DNA of 6,626 nucleotides from contig DGDR01000199.1 in the NCBI GenBank assembly GCA_002385545.1, positions 10,778 through 17,403 on the forward strand, read 5' to 3'. The notes beneath the pieces were generated by a model. That model saw only the letters and a program-made list of their open reading frames with translations. It had not been told where the DNA came from and did not search any database. Source of the DNA: Clostridium sp. UBA3947. GTDB lineage: Bacteria; Bacillota; Clostridia; Clostridiales; Clostridiaceae. The stretch's first letter is position 1, and each line of letters starts with the position of its first letter. Below, piece by piece: positions 1-5,915 of the stretch. The position numbers and the translations under genes are program-made.

Positions 1-635
1 TCAAGGGCGCAGCTTTCAGAGCAAAGTATATAACTATTGCTTAATTTGCCTATACATAATGGCCTTATACCATTAGGATCTCTAACTCCTATTAATTTGT
101 CCTTGACTAGCATTACAATAGCAAAGGAACCTTTTATAGCTTGTATTGCATCAAAAACAGCATTTTCAATTCCCTTACTCGCTCCTCTAGCAATTAAATT
201 AAGAACTACCTCTGTATCAACTGAAGTATGGAAAATACAGCCAGCATCCTCTAATAATTCTCTTATTACGTCTGCATTTACTAAATTTCCATTGTGAGCA
301 ATGGCTATAGAACCAAGCTTAAATTGCGATAAAAGTGGTTGAGCATTAGAAGGGTTGCTAGATCCTGTAGTGGAATACCTAACATGGCCTATAGCCGCTT
401 TACCTTTAAGGTTACTTAACTTTGTTTCATCAAAGACATCACATACTAGTCCCATATCCTTGTATACTTGAATTTGGTCTTTATTCGCTACTGCTATACC
501 AGCACTTTCTTGTCCTCTGTGCTGTAAGGCGTACAGTCCATAATAAGTTAAGGCTGCTATATCTAGCCCTTCATCAGAATATATACCAAATACCCCGCAT
601 TCATCCTTAATTTTATCTTCTTCCACACTATACAT
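1..635 (-). CDS. purF: Amidophosphoribosyltransferase PurF, N-terminal part (cut by the left window edge)
   Basis: PurF makes 5-phosphoribosylamine from PRPP and glutamine, the committed first step of cytosolic purine synthesis. The 211 complete codons visible cover the N-terminal Ntn-type glutaminase domain; the phosphoribosyltransferase domain lies beyond the edge. The protein starts MYSVEEDKIKDE followed by CGVFG. Cys13 would be the catalytic nucleophile exposed after removal of a 12-residue propeptide, as known for Bacillus-type PurF. Other family motifs seen are LQHRGQESAGIA, GHVRYSTTG, NAQP, AHNGNL, GVRDPNGIRPL and, at the edge, SESCAL. I chose the ATG at 635 because AAAGGA (643-648) stands 7 bases before it and the Cys lies at the expected distance. 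An ATG overlapping the purC stop (651-649) opens only a four-codon frame, MKGF-stop. The gene is last of the visible operon, 15 bases after purC. Identification is firm; only the full length is unknown. Confidence 0.96.
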   Translation of the reverse strand, partial: MYSVEEDKIKDECGVFGIYSDEGLDIAALTYYGLYALQHRGQESAGIAVANKDQIQVYKDMGLVCDVFDETKLSNLKGKAAIGHVRYSTTGSSNPSNAQPLLSQFKLGSIAIAHNGNLVNADVIRELLEDAGCIFHTSVDTEVVLNLIARGASKGIENAVFDAIQAIKGSFAIVMLVKDKLIGVRDPNGIRPLCIGKLSNSYILCSESCAL

Positions 636-650
636 ACTAAAATCCTTTCA

Positions 651-1361
651 TTAATTGGAATTTGAAATTCTATTTAAAATTTCCTTATAAGCTTCTTCTA
701 CGTTGCCTAGATTTCTTCTAAATCTATCTTTATCTAATTTTTCATTAGTTTCTGCATCCCAAAATCTGCAGGTATCAGGAGAAATTTCGTCTGCTAAAAT
801 AACTTCTCCTTTATATCTACCAAACTCTAATTTAAAATCTATTAACTTAATTCCTAATTTCAAGAAGAATTCTTTTAAAATATCATTAACTTTTTTTGTT
901 ATAGCATAAATTTTTTCTAGCTCTTCAAAGGTTGTAAGACCGATAGCTACAGCATGATAATCATTTATTAAAGGATCACCTAAATCATCATTCTTATAGC
1001 ATATTTCATAAATAGTTGTATTTAACTTAGTACCTTCTTCTAAGCCTAATCTTTTAGCCATACTACCTGCGGCAACATTTCTAACTATTACCTCAAGGGG
1101 TACTATTTCTACCTTTCTACAAAGCTGTTCCCTATCATTAAGTTTTTTAATGTAGTGAGTTTTAACACCATTTTTCTCTAACAATTCGAAAAGCATAGAT
1201 GTAATACTGTTATTCATTACACCTTTGTCTCCAATCTGTCCTTTTTTTTCACCGTTAAAGGCAGTGGCATCATCTTTGTAATAAACTATTACCTCATCGT
1301 CCTTGTCTGTAAAATAAACCTTTTTTGCTTTGCCTTCATACATTAATTCTGTTTTACACAT
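651..1361 (-). CDS. purC: Phosphoribosylaminoimidazole-succinocarboxamide synthase (SAICAR synthetase)
   Basis: PurC joins aspartate to CAIR with ATP to give SAICAR, in the cytosol. At 236 residues it is the usual size of the short bacterial enzyme and appears complete. Visible motifs in order: the nucleotide-binding YEGKAKKVY loop (residues 8-16), KDDATAFNGEK (29-39), the substrate-site stretch VPLEVIVRNVAAGS (87-100), DFKLEFGR (175-182), LADEISPDTCRFWD (189-202) and DKDRFRR near the C terminus. The start ATG shares its A with the purE stop codon (TAATG), and a G-rich site, AGGGGG at 1372-1377, lies 10 bases upstream, so translation is probably coupled to purE. The N terminus MCKTELMYEGKAKK has the spacing usual for the family, which supports this start over the internal Met7. 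It acts directly on the PurE product, in line with gene order. Confidence 0.97.
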   Translation of the reverse strand: MCKTELMYEGKAKKVYFTDKDDEVIVYYKDDATAFNGEKKGQIGDKGVMNNSITSMLFELLEKNGVKTHYIKKLNDREQLCRKVEIVPLEVIVRNVAAGSMAKRLGLEEGTKLNTTIYEICYKNDDLGDPLINDYHAVAIGLTTFEELEKIYAITKKVNDILKEFFLKLGIKLIDFKLEFGRYKGEVILADEISPDTCRFWDAETNEKLDKDRFRRNLGNVEEAYKEILNRISNSN

Positions 1362-1840
1362 TAAAATTCTACCCCCTGATTATTTTCATTTATAAATTTT
1401 TCTTTCATTTCTTTTCTATACTGTTTTAACTTTTCAGAAAGTTTTCCATCTCCGATAGCTAGCATCTGAACTGCTAACAAACCAGCATTATAGCTATTAT
1501 TAATTCCTACAGTTGCTACTGGAATAGATTTAGGCATTTGTACAATAGATAATAATGAATCTAGTCCATTTACTGCAGCGTTAATAGGTACTCCAATAAC
1601 TGGTTTTGTAGTATGAGATGCAATTACACCTGGAAGATGAGCTGCTAATCCTGCTCCAGCAATAATGCATTGACAACCAGCTTCTTCCACTTCCTTAATT
1701 ACTTCTAAAAGTTTTTCAGGTACTCTATGAGCAGATAAAATATAAGCCTTATATTCAATGTCAAATTCCTTTAGAGCTTGCGCTGCTCCTTTCATTACTT
1801 CCTTGTCAGATTTACTTCCAAAAATGATTGCTACCTTCAT
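1361..1840 (-). CDS. purE: N5-carboxyaminoimidazole ribonucleotide mutase / AIR carboxylase PurE (class I-like)
   Basis: PurE forms CAIR (4-carboxy-5-aminoimidazole ribonucleotide), the substrate of PurC. Class I enzymes do so by rearranging N5-CAIR made by PurK. With the start chosen here the protein has 159 residues, normal for a single-domain PurE. Motifs seen: GSKSD (residues 8-12), SAHRVPEK with His38 (36-43), AGAGLAAHLPGVIAS with His68 (61-75), PVIGVPI (80-86), SLLSIVQMP (95-103) and NAGLLAVQML. AHLPG and SLLSIVQMP are class I signatures; the VAGRSN-type motif that I recall from class II is absent. The frame stays open to an ATG at 1852 inside the purL stop (TAATG), but a near-perfect ribosome site, GGAGG at 1846-1850, sits 5 bases before the ATG at 1840 and would be translated if 1852 were used. 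MKVAIIFGS is also the family-like N terminus. The gene shares one base with purC. No purK is visible. Confidence 0.95.
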   Translation of the reverse strand: MKVAIIFGSKSDKEVMKGAAQALKEFDIEYKAYILSAHRVPEKLLEVIKEVEEAGCQCIIAGAGLAAHLPGVIASHTTKPVIGVPINAAVNGLDSLLSIVQMPKSIPVATVGINNSYNAGLLAVQMLAIGDGKLSEKLKQYRKEMKEKFINENNQGVEF

Positions 1841-1845
1841 ATTTA

Positions 1846-1850
1846 CCTCC
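1846..1850 (-). promoter_or_regulatory. Ribosome binding site that fixes the purE start
   Basis: GGAGG on the minus strand ends 5 bases before the ATG at 1840. Its first G is also the G of the upstream ATG at 1852-1850. No comparable purine-rich site stands ahead of the 1852 ATG, which lies in the end of purL (AAATATTTTAAATAATG). This favours the 159-residue form of PurE over the 163-residue form. Confidence 0.85.
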
Positions 1851-1851
1851 A

Positions 1852-4800
1852 TTATTTAAAATATTTAACTCCAGATTCAAAGATTTTTTGATCCATTTTA
1901 CCTATAATGTTCTTATATAAGTTTTCACCTATGCGTTCACTGTGGCCCATCTTACCTAAGATTCTGCCATCGGCACTGGTAATACCCTCTATAGCGTACA
2001 TAGATCCATTAGGATTGAAAGGCATATGACTGACAGCATTTCCTTCAAAATCTACATATTGTGTAGCTACTTGTCCGTTTTTAAATAATTCTTCTATTAA
2101 CTCTTCTTTCGCTACAAATCTACCTTCTCCATGAGAAACAGGTACAGTATAAATATCACCTACTTTCACACTACTAAACCAAGGTGATAGATTTGAAACT
2201 ATCTTAGTATTAACCATGCAGGAAACATGTCTACCTATCTTGTTGTAGGTTAGTGTTGGGCAATTCTCATCTATTTCTCTAATTTCACCATAAGGTAATA
2301 ATCCTAACTTTATCAAAGCTTGGAAGCCATTACATATACCTAGAATTAATCCATCTCGCTTATATAGTAAGTCCATAACCGCATCCTTTAACCTAGGATT
2401 TCTAAAGGCATTTGCTATAAATTTACCTGAGCCATCAGGCTCATCTCCAGCACTAAAGCCACCTGGGAACATTATTATCTGGGAATCTCTAATTTCCTTT
2501 TCCATGATAGCTACAGAATCCTCTATATCTTTAGCAGTAAGATTTTTAAATACTTTAATAACCGGTCTTCCTCCTGCCTTCTTAAAGGCTTTTGCTGAAT
2601 CATATTCGCAATTGGTACCAGGAAATACTGGAATAAAGATTTTAGGACTAGCACCCTGTAAATTAATGTTGCATTTTTTATAAGCTTTTGATTCATATAA
2701 TCGCTCTTCATATATTTTTAACTCTTCTTTATCCTCTGATGGGAATATTTTTTCTAAGGGTTTTGTCCAATGTTTAATTAGGGTTTCTAAAGCTAAACTT
2801 ACATCCTTCACTTTTATGGCCTTAGAATCTTCAGTAAATCCAAGAACTTCATAATTAGTATTTGAGAGAATTATCTTTTCATCAAAGCTATTATCTACTT
2901 CTATAATGAAGGAGCCATATTGAAGAGAAAACAAATCTTTTTCATCTATGTCAGTACGGAATACAAAACCGATTTTATTACCAAAGCACATCTTACTAAT
3001 AGCTTCGCAAACTCCTCCGTTTTTTATAGTAGAACATGATTTTACTAACCCATCAGATTGGAGATTCCTAATCAGAGCAAAATTGCGTATTAAATTATCG
3101 AAGTCTGGCAAATAATCTTCTTTAATAGTAGTTTTAATTAAAATCACCTTAGAACCGTAGGATTTAAATTCAGAGGATACTACATTACTACAATCCTTTA
3201 TAACATCAACAGCAAAGGAAACTAAAGTAGGAGGAACATCCAAATCATTAAAGCTTCCAGACATACTGTCCTTACCACCTATGGAAGCAATATTTAATCT
3301 TTTTTGAGCATAATAAGCTCCTAGTAAGGCAGAAAACGGCTTACCCCATCGTCTTGGATCACTGCCAAGCCTGTGAAAATATTCCTGAAATGTTAGTTTT
3401 GTTTTTGAATGATCTCCTCCAACAGCCACAACCTTAGCAACTGATTCTATCACTGCATATAAGGCCCCATGAAATGGACTTACCTTAGCTATTGCTGGAT
3501 TAAAACCATAAGACATAATAGAGGCTGTGGAAGTTTCACCTGATAGCACTGGTAGTTTTGAGACCATTGCTTCTGCTGGAGTTAATTGATATTTACCACC
3601 TAAAGGCATTAAAACCGTTCCCGCTCCAATAGTACTGTCAAAGCGCTCAATTAATCCCTTCTGGCTGCATACATTTAAATCAGACAAACGATTATACCAT
3701 TTTTCCTCTAAGTCCTTACCGTAACTTTCATTTGCAAAAACCTTACTTAAATCTTGTATTTGCTCAACCATCACATCAGTTTTTGACTTAGCTCCGTTGG
3801 TATCAAGAAAATCTCTGCTTATATCAACGATTTTATTGCTTCTCCATTCCATTATTAATCGTCTATTGTCTGTTACTTCTGCTACAACTGTTGCTTCTAG
3901 ATTTTCCTCATTAGCTAATCTAATAAAAGTATCTACATCTTTTGCAGCAACTACAACTGCCATTCTTTCTTGTGATTCAGATATAGCAAGTTCTGTTCCA
4001 TCTAGACCTTCATATTTTTTTGGAACTGCATCCAAATTTATAATTAATCCTTCCGCCAACTCTCCTATTGCAACAGAAACTCCACCAGCCCCGAAATCAT
4101 TACATTTCTTAATCAATCTAGTTACTTCTGGATTCCTAAATAGCCTTTGAATTTTTCTCTCCGTAGGAGGATTTCCTTTTTGAACTTCAGCACCGCAGGT
4201 TTCAATAGATTCCTCTGTATGTTTTTTAGATGATCCTGTGGCTCCACCACAACCATCTCTACCAGTTCTACCGCCTAGGAGAATTATTTTGTCCCCAGCT
4301 GTAGGCTTAAGCCTAATAACATTTGATTCAGGAGCAGCTCCTATGACTGCACCGATTTCCATTCTTTTAGCTATATAGCCTTCATCGTATATTTCTGATA
4401 CCATTCCTGTTGCTAAACCTATTTGATTTCCATAGGAACTATATCCATGTGCTGCTTCTGTTGTAATTTTACGCTGAGGAAGTTTACCAGGTAAGGTATC
4501 TTGAATGCTGGTTCTAGGATCACCACTTCCAGTAACCCTCATAGCTTGATAAACATAAGATCTACCTGATAAAGGATCTCTTATAGCACCACCTAAACAG
4601 GTAGCAGCACCACCAAATGGTTCAATTTCTGTTGGATGATTGTGAGTTTCGTTTTTAAACATTACAAGCCACTGTTCTTCTACACCATCAACAACAACTG
4701 GAACCTTAATGCTACAAGCATTTATTTCTTCAGACTCATCTAAGTCTCTTAGTTTTCCTTGACTTTTTAATTCCTTCATAGCCATCAAAGCTATGTCCAT

Positions 4801-5622
4801 TAAGCTTACTGCTTTTGATTTATCTCCATAAATCTTTTTACGACCTTCTTTATATTCCTCGTAAGCCTTATTAATACAGGTGTTAAACTTTCCTGCCTCT
4901 ATTTTTATATCATTAATCTCAGTAAGAAAGGTTGTATGTCTACAATGATCCGACCAATAAGTGTCTAGTACTCTAATCTCAGTTATGCTTGGATCTCTAC
5001 CTTCTTCATCTCTGAAATATTCTTGAATCATTTTAAAATCATCTATGGTCATGGCTAAATTAAGGGAATTGTAGATGTCATACAATGTATCCTCATTTAA
5101 CTTAATAAAGCCTTCTAAAATACTAACCATGCTAGGAGTTTCATAGGACTCTATTAGAGATGTGTAATTATCAAGGCTTGCTTCCCTTGTATCTACAGGA
5201 TTTATACAATAATGTTTTATCCTTTTGATATCTTCTTCACTTAAGGAACCTTTTAAAATGATTAATTTAGAACTTCTGACTACAGCTTTCTTTTTATAGA
5301 TGAGTTGTAGACATTCCATTGCAGAGTCTGCTCTTTGATCATATTGACCTGGCAAAAACTCTATGGCAAATGCTACTTCATTTGATTGGAGAGGTATGTT
5401 TTCTTTATATACATTATCAACAGTAGCCTCTGAAAAGATAGTTTTAATTGAATATTCAAATTCTTCTTCAGTTAAGCCTGCAATATCATATCGATTCACA
5501 ATTCGTAAATCTACTAAATTATGTAAATGCAAATTTGTCTTCAAATCATTTAATAAATGAGACCCTTCTACATTATATCCTGGCTTTTTTTCAACTAAAA
5601 TTCGATACACCTTGTCTTGCAT
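1852..5622 (-). CDS. purL: Phosphoribosylformylglycinamidine (FGAM) synthase, fused PurL-PurQ, single-chain form
   Basis: This cytosolic enzyme converts FGAR, ATP and glutamine to FGAM, the fourth step of purine synthesis. The 1,256-residue chain contains what many Gram-positives split into PurS, PurL and PurQ. Visible order: an N-terminal PurS-like region and linker; WSDHCRHTTF (223-232); FKNETHNHPTEIEPFGGAA (322-340), FGAR and ATP site; GGRTGRDGCGGA (450-461), glycine-rich; NDFGAGGVSVAIGEL (from 508); GGKDSMSGSF (from 782) in the second, pseudo-symmetric half; then from about residue 995 a class I glutamine amidotransferase domain with FPGTNCEYD, MFPGGFSAGDE and LGICNGFQ. The triad reads Cys1097, His1164 and Glu1166 (SHGEGR). 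Length and motif wording suit the clostridial/streptococcal/Bacteroides single-chain clade (recalled TIGR01857), not the proteobacterial one. The start has AGGAGG (5631-5636) 8 bases upstream. It is the first gene after the guanine riboswitch, and its stop overlaps an ATG in the purE frame. No break or missing catalytic residue was seen. Confidence 0.97.
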   Translation of the reverse strand: MQDKVYRILVEKKPGYNVEGSHLLNDLKTNLHLHNLVDLRIVNRYDIAGLTEEEFEYSIKTIFSEATVDNVYKENIPLQSNEVAFAIEFLPGQYDQRADSAMECLQLIYKKKAVVRSSKLIILKGSLSEEDIKRIKHYCINPVDTREASLDNYTSLIESYETPSMVSILEGFIKLNEDTLYDIYNSLNLAMTIDDFKMIQEYFRDEEGRDPSITEIRVLDTYWSDHCRHTTFLTEINDIKIEAGKFNTCINKAYEEYKEGRKKIYGDKSKAVSLMDIALMAMKELKSQGKLRDLDESEEINACSIKVPVVVDGVEEQWLVMFKNETHNHPTEIEPFGGAATCLGGAIRDPLSGRSYVYQAMRVTGSGDPRTSIQDTLPGKLPQRKITTEAAHGYSSYGNQIGLATGMVSEIYDEGYIAKRMEIGAVIGAAPESNVIRLKPTAGDKIILLGGRTGRDGCGGATGSSKKHTEESIETCGAEVQKGNPPTERKIQRLFRNPEVTRLIKKCNDFGAGGVSVAIGELAEGLIINLDAVPKKYEGLDGTELAISESQERMAVVVAAKDVDTFIRLANEENLEATVVAEVTDNRRLIMEWRSNKIVDISRDFLDTNGAKSKTDVMVEQIQDLSKVFANESYGKDLEEKWYNRLSDLNVCSQKGLIERFDSTIGAGTVLMPLGGKYQLTPAEAMVSKLPVLSGETSTASIMSYGFNPAIAKVSPFHGALYAVIESVAKVVAVGGDHSKTKLTFQEYFHRLGSDPRRWGKPFSALLGAYYAQKRLNIASIGGKDSMSGSFNDLDVPPTLVSFAVDVIKDCSNVVSSEFKSYGSKVILIKTTIKEDYLPDFDNLIRNFALIRNLQSDGLVKSCSTIKNGGVCEAISKMCFGNKIGFVFRTDIDEKDLFSLQYGSFIIEVDNSFDEKIILSNTNYEVLGFTEDSKAIKVKDVSLALETLIKHWTKPLEKIFPSEDKEELKIYEERLYESKAYKKCNINLQGASPKIFIPVFPGTNCEYDSAKAFKKAGGRPVIKVFKNLTAKDIEDSVAIMEKEIRDSQIIMFPGGFSAGDEPDGSGKFIANAFRNPRLKDAVMDLLYKRDGLILGICNGFQALIKLGLLPYGEIREIDENCPTLTYNKIGRHVSCMVNTKIVSNLSPWFSSVKVGDIYTVPVSHGEGRFVAKEELIEELFKNGQVATQYVDFEGNAVSHMPFNPNGSMYAIEGITSADGRILGKMGHSERIGENLYKNIIGKMDQKIFESGVKYFK

Positions 5623-5636
5623 ATACAGAACCTCCT

Positions 5637-5676
5637 AAAAAATAATAAAACCACAGTATGAGTAAATCCTGCGGTT
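5637..5676 (-). terminator. Intrinsic terminator of the riboswitch expression platform (attenuator)
   Basis: Read on the minus strand, AACCGCAG (5669-5676) pairs with CTGTGGTT (5649-5656), an 8-bp stem with one G-U pair around a 12-base loop. TTATTATTTTTT (5637-5648) follows directly. It lies between the aptamer and the purL ribosome site, which begins at 5636, so it would stop transcription before purL. Part of its 5' stem and most of its loop also belong to the alternative antiterminator helix described separately. Confidence 0.85.
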
Positions 5677-5724
5677 GACAAAAAGAGGTGTATATGTAGC
5701 ATATCACCCAAGGATTTACCCATA
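5657..5724 (-). promoter_or_regulatory. Antiterminator helix of the guanine riboswitch
   Basis: The 3' strand of aptamer helix P1 plus flanking bases, TATGGGTAAATCCT (5711-5724), can pair with AGGATTTACTCATA (5657-5670). That gives 14 consecutive pairs, one of them G-U. The second strand takes the last two bases of the terminator 5' stem and its whole loop, so this helix excludes both P1 and the terminator. This is the logic of a guanine OFF switch: without ligand the antiterminator forms and purL is transcribed. The pairing is seen in the sequence; the switching behaviour is inferred from the family. Confidence 0.82.
5680..5709 (-). other. Extra hairpin with a U5 tract between aptamer and terminator
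   Basis: On the minus strand GGGTGATATG (5700-5709) pairs with CATATACACCT (5686-5696): one G-U, four GGTG/CACC pairs, a bulged A, then ATATG/CATAT closing a three-base CTA loop. C and then TTTTT (5680-5684) follow. It looks like a small intrinsic terminator or a pause hairpin. It would sit inside the loop of the antiterminator helix, so it can form in either state. A weak first terminator is the main alternative to a pause site. Confidence 0.55.
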
Positions 5725-5788
5725 GTAGAAAGTTTATGGCTTTCTGTAGAAACTCCCGAACCATATTATCAGGATTATATGGATAAAT
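5714..5788 (-). promoter_or_regulatory. Purine riboswitch aptamer, guanine-sensing type
   Basis: The minus strand carries the purine aptamer signature: ATATAATC, then ATATGG, AGTTTCTAC, CCATAAA and ACTAT. P1 has 10 pairs (5779-5788 with 5714-5723, one G-U), P2 has six (5769-5774 with 5754-5759, one G-U), and P3 has six perfect pairs (AGAAAG 5740-5745 with CTTTCT 5727-5732). The P2 loop GG and the P3 loop CC allow the known loop-loop kissing pairs. The specificity base, equivalent to C74 of the B. subtilis xpt aptamer, is C (position 5725). This predicts guanine/hypoxanthine rather than adenine, whose aptamers carry U there. The GTTTCTAC core is unchanged, which argues against a 2'-deoxyguanosine variant. 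It lies 92 bases ahead of purL and downstream of a plausible promoter, and should repress the pur operon when guanine is high. Confidence 0.93.
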
Positions 5789-5811
5789 TTATTTAATATA
5801 TTAAATTTATC
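5782..5811 (-). repeat. AT-rich inverted repeat overlapping the 5' strand of riboswitch P1
   Basis: On the minus strand GATAAATTT (5803-5811) is the exact reverse complement of AAATTTATC (5782-5790), with 12 bases between. A 16-base perfect palindrome, ATTTAATATATTAAAT (5791-5806), is nested within it. The downstream arm contains seven bases of the P1 5' strand, so the early transcript could fold this way before P1 closes. With few G-C pairs it would be weak, and chance is quite possible in such AT-rich sequence. Confidence 0.4.
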
Positions 5812-5823
5812 ATCTTTTATTAC

Positions 5824-5852
5824 ATAGTAACACTATGAAGGAATATAGTCAA
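5824..5852 (-). promoter_or_regulatory. Probable sigma-A promoter of the pur operon
   Basis: On the minus strand TTGACT (5847-5852, five of six bases of the -35 consensus) is followed after exactly 17 bases by TACTAT (5824-5829, four of six of the -10 consensus). Transcription would start near 5817, about 30 bases ahead of the aptamer, leaving a leader of about 195 bases. It sits just past the terminator of the upstream gene, so the pur operon is likely an independent unit. Confidence 0.7.
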
Positions 5853-5861
5853 TGATAAGTT

Positions 5862-5907
5862 AAAAAAATAGCATATTATTCGTTATGTAACGAACAATAT
5901 GCTATTT
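5862..5907 (-). terminator. Intrinsic terminator after the SPFH gene
   Basis: On the minus strand AAATAGCATATT (5896-5907) pairs with AATATGCTATTT (5866-5877), then one G-U pair, then TTCGTTA with TAACGAA around a very small loop. That is about 19 to 20 pairs almost without interruption. A run of seven T (5862-5868) closes it. It starts 8 bases after the stop codon of the SPFH gene and ends 9 bases before the -35 box of the pur promoter. On the plus strand the stem is not followed by a T run, so it works in one direction. Confidence 0.9.
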
Positions 5908-5915
5908 ACAAATTG

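Noticed and set aside
37..610. Two plus-strand open frames (37-297 and 422-610)
   Set aside because: Both lie antisense within purF, whose translation is continuous and rich in family motifs. They show no ribosome site or recognisable protein.
703..909. Plus-strand open frame of 68 codons
   Set aside because: It is antisense to purC and is explained by A/T-rich codon bias.
2523..2711. Minus-strand open frame of 62 codons
   Set aside because: It is an out-of-frame shadow within the PurQ part of purL, which is open throughout.
3797..4150. Plus-strand open frame of 117 codons
   Set aside because: It is antisense to the most conserved part of purL. Its low-complexity Ser/Thr/Leu composition is typical of a shadow frame.
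5363..5645. Two overlapping plus-strand open frames at the purL 5' end
   Set aside because: They are antisense to purL and, in one case, to its leader. They overlap each other and have no translation signals.
5714..5788. Adenine or 2'-deoxyguanosine riboswitch
   Set aside because: The specificity position is C, not the U of adenine aptamers, and the GTTTCTAC core matches ordinary guanine aptamers.
5876..5898. Two inverted PurBox-like sites (AACGAACAAT on plus, AACGAATAAT on minus) that resemble the Bacillus PurR operator
   Set aside because: Both fall inside the perfect stem of the SPFH terminator, so their symmetry is already explained. The CGAA cores are about 8 bases apart, not the roughly 16-17 I recall for real PurR sites, and the operon already has a riboswitch.
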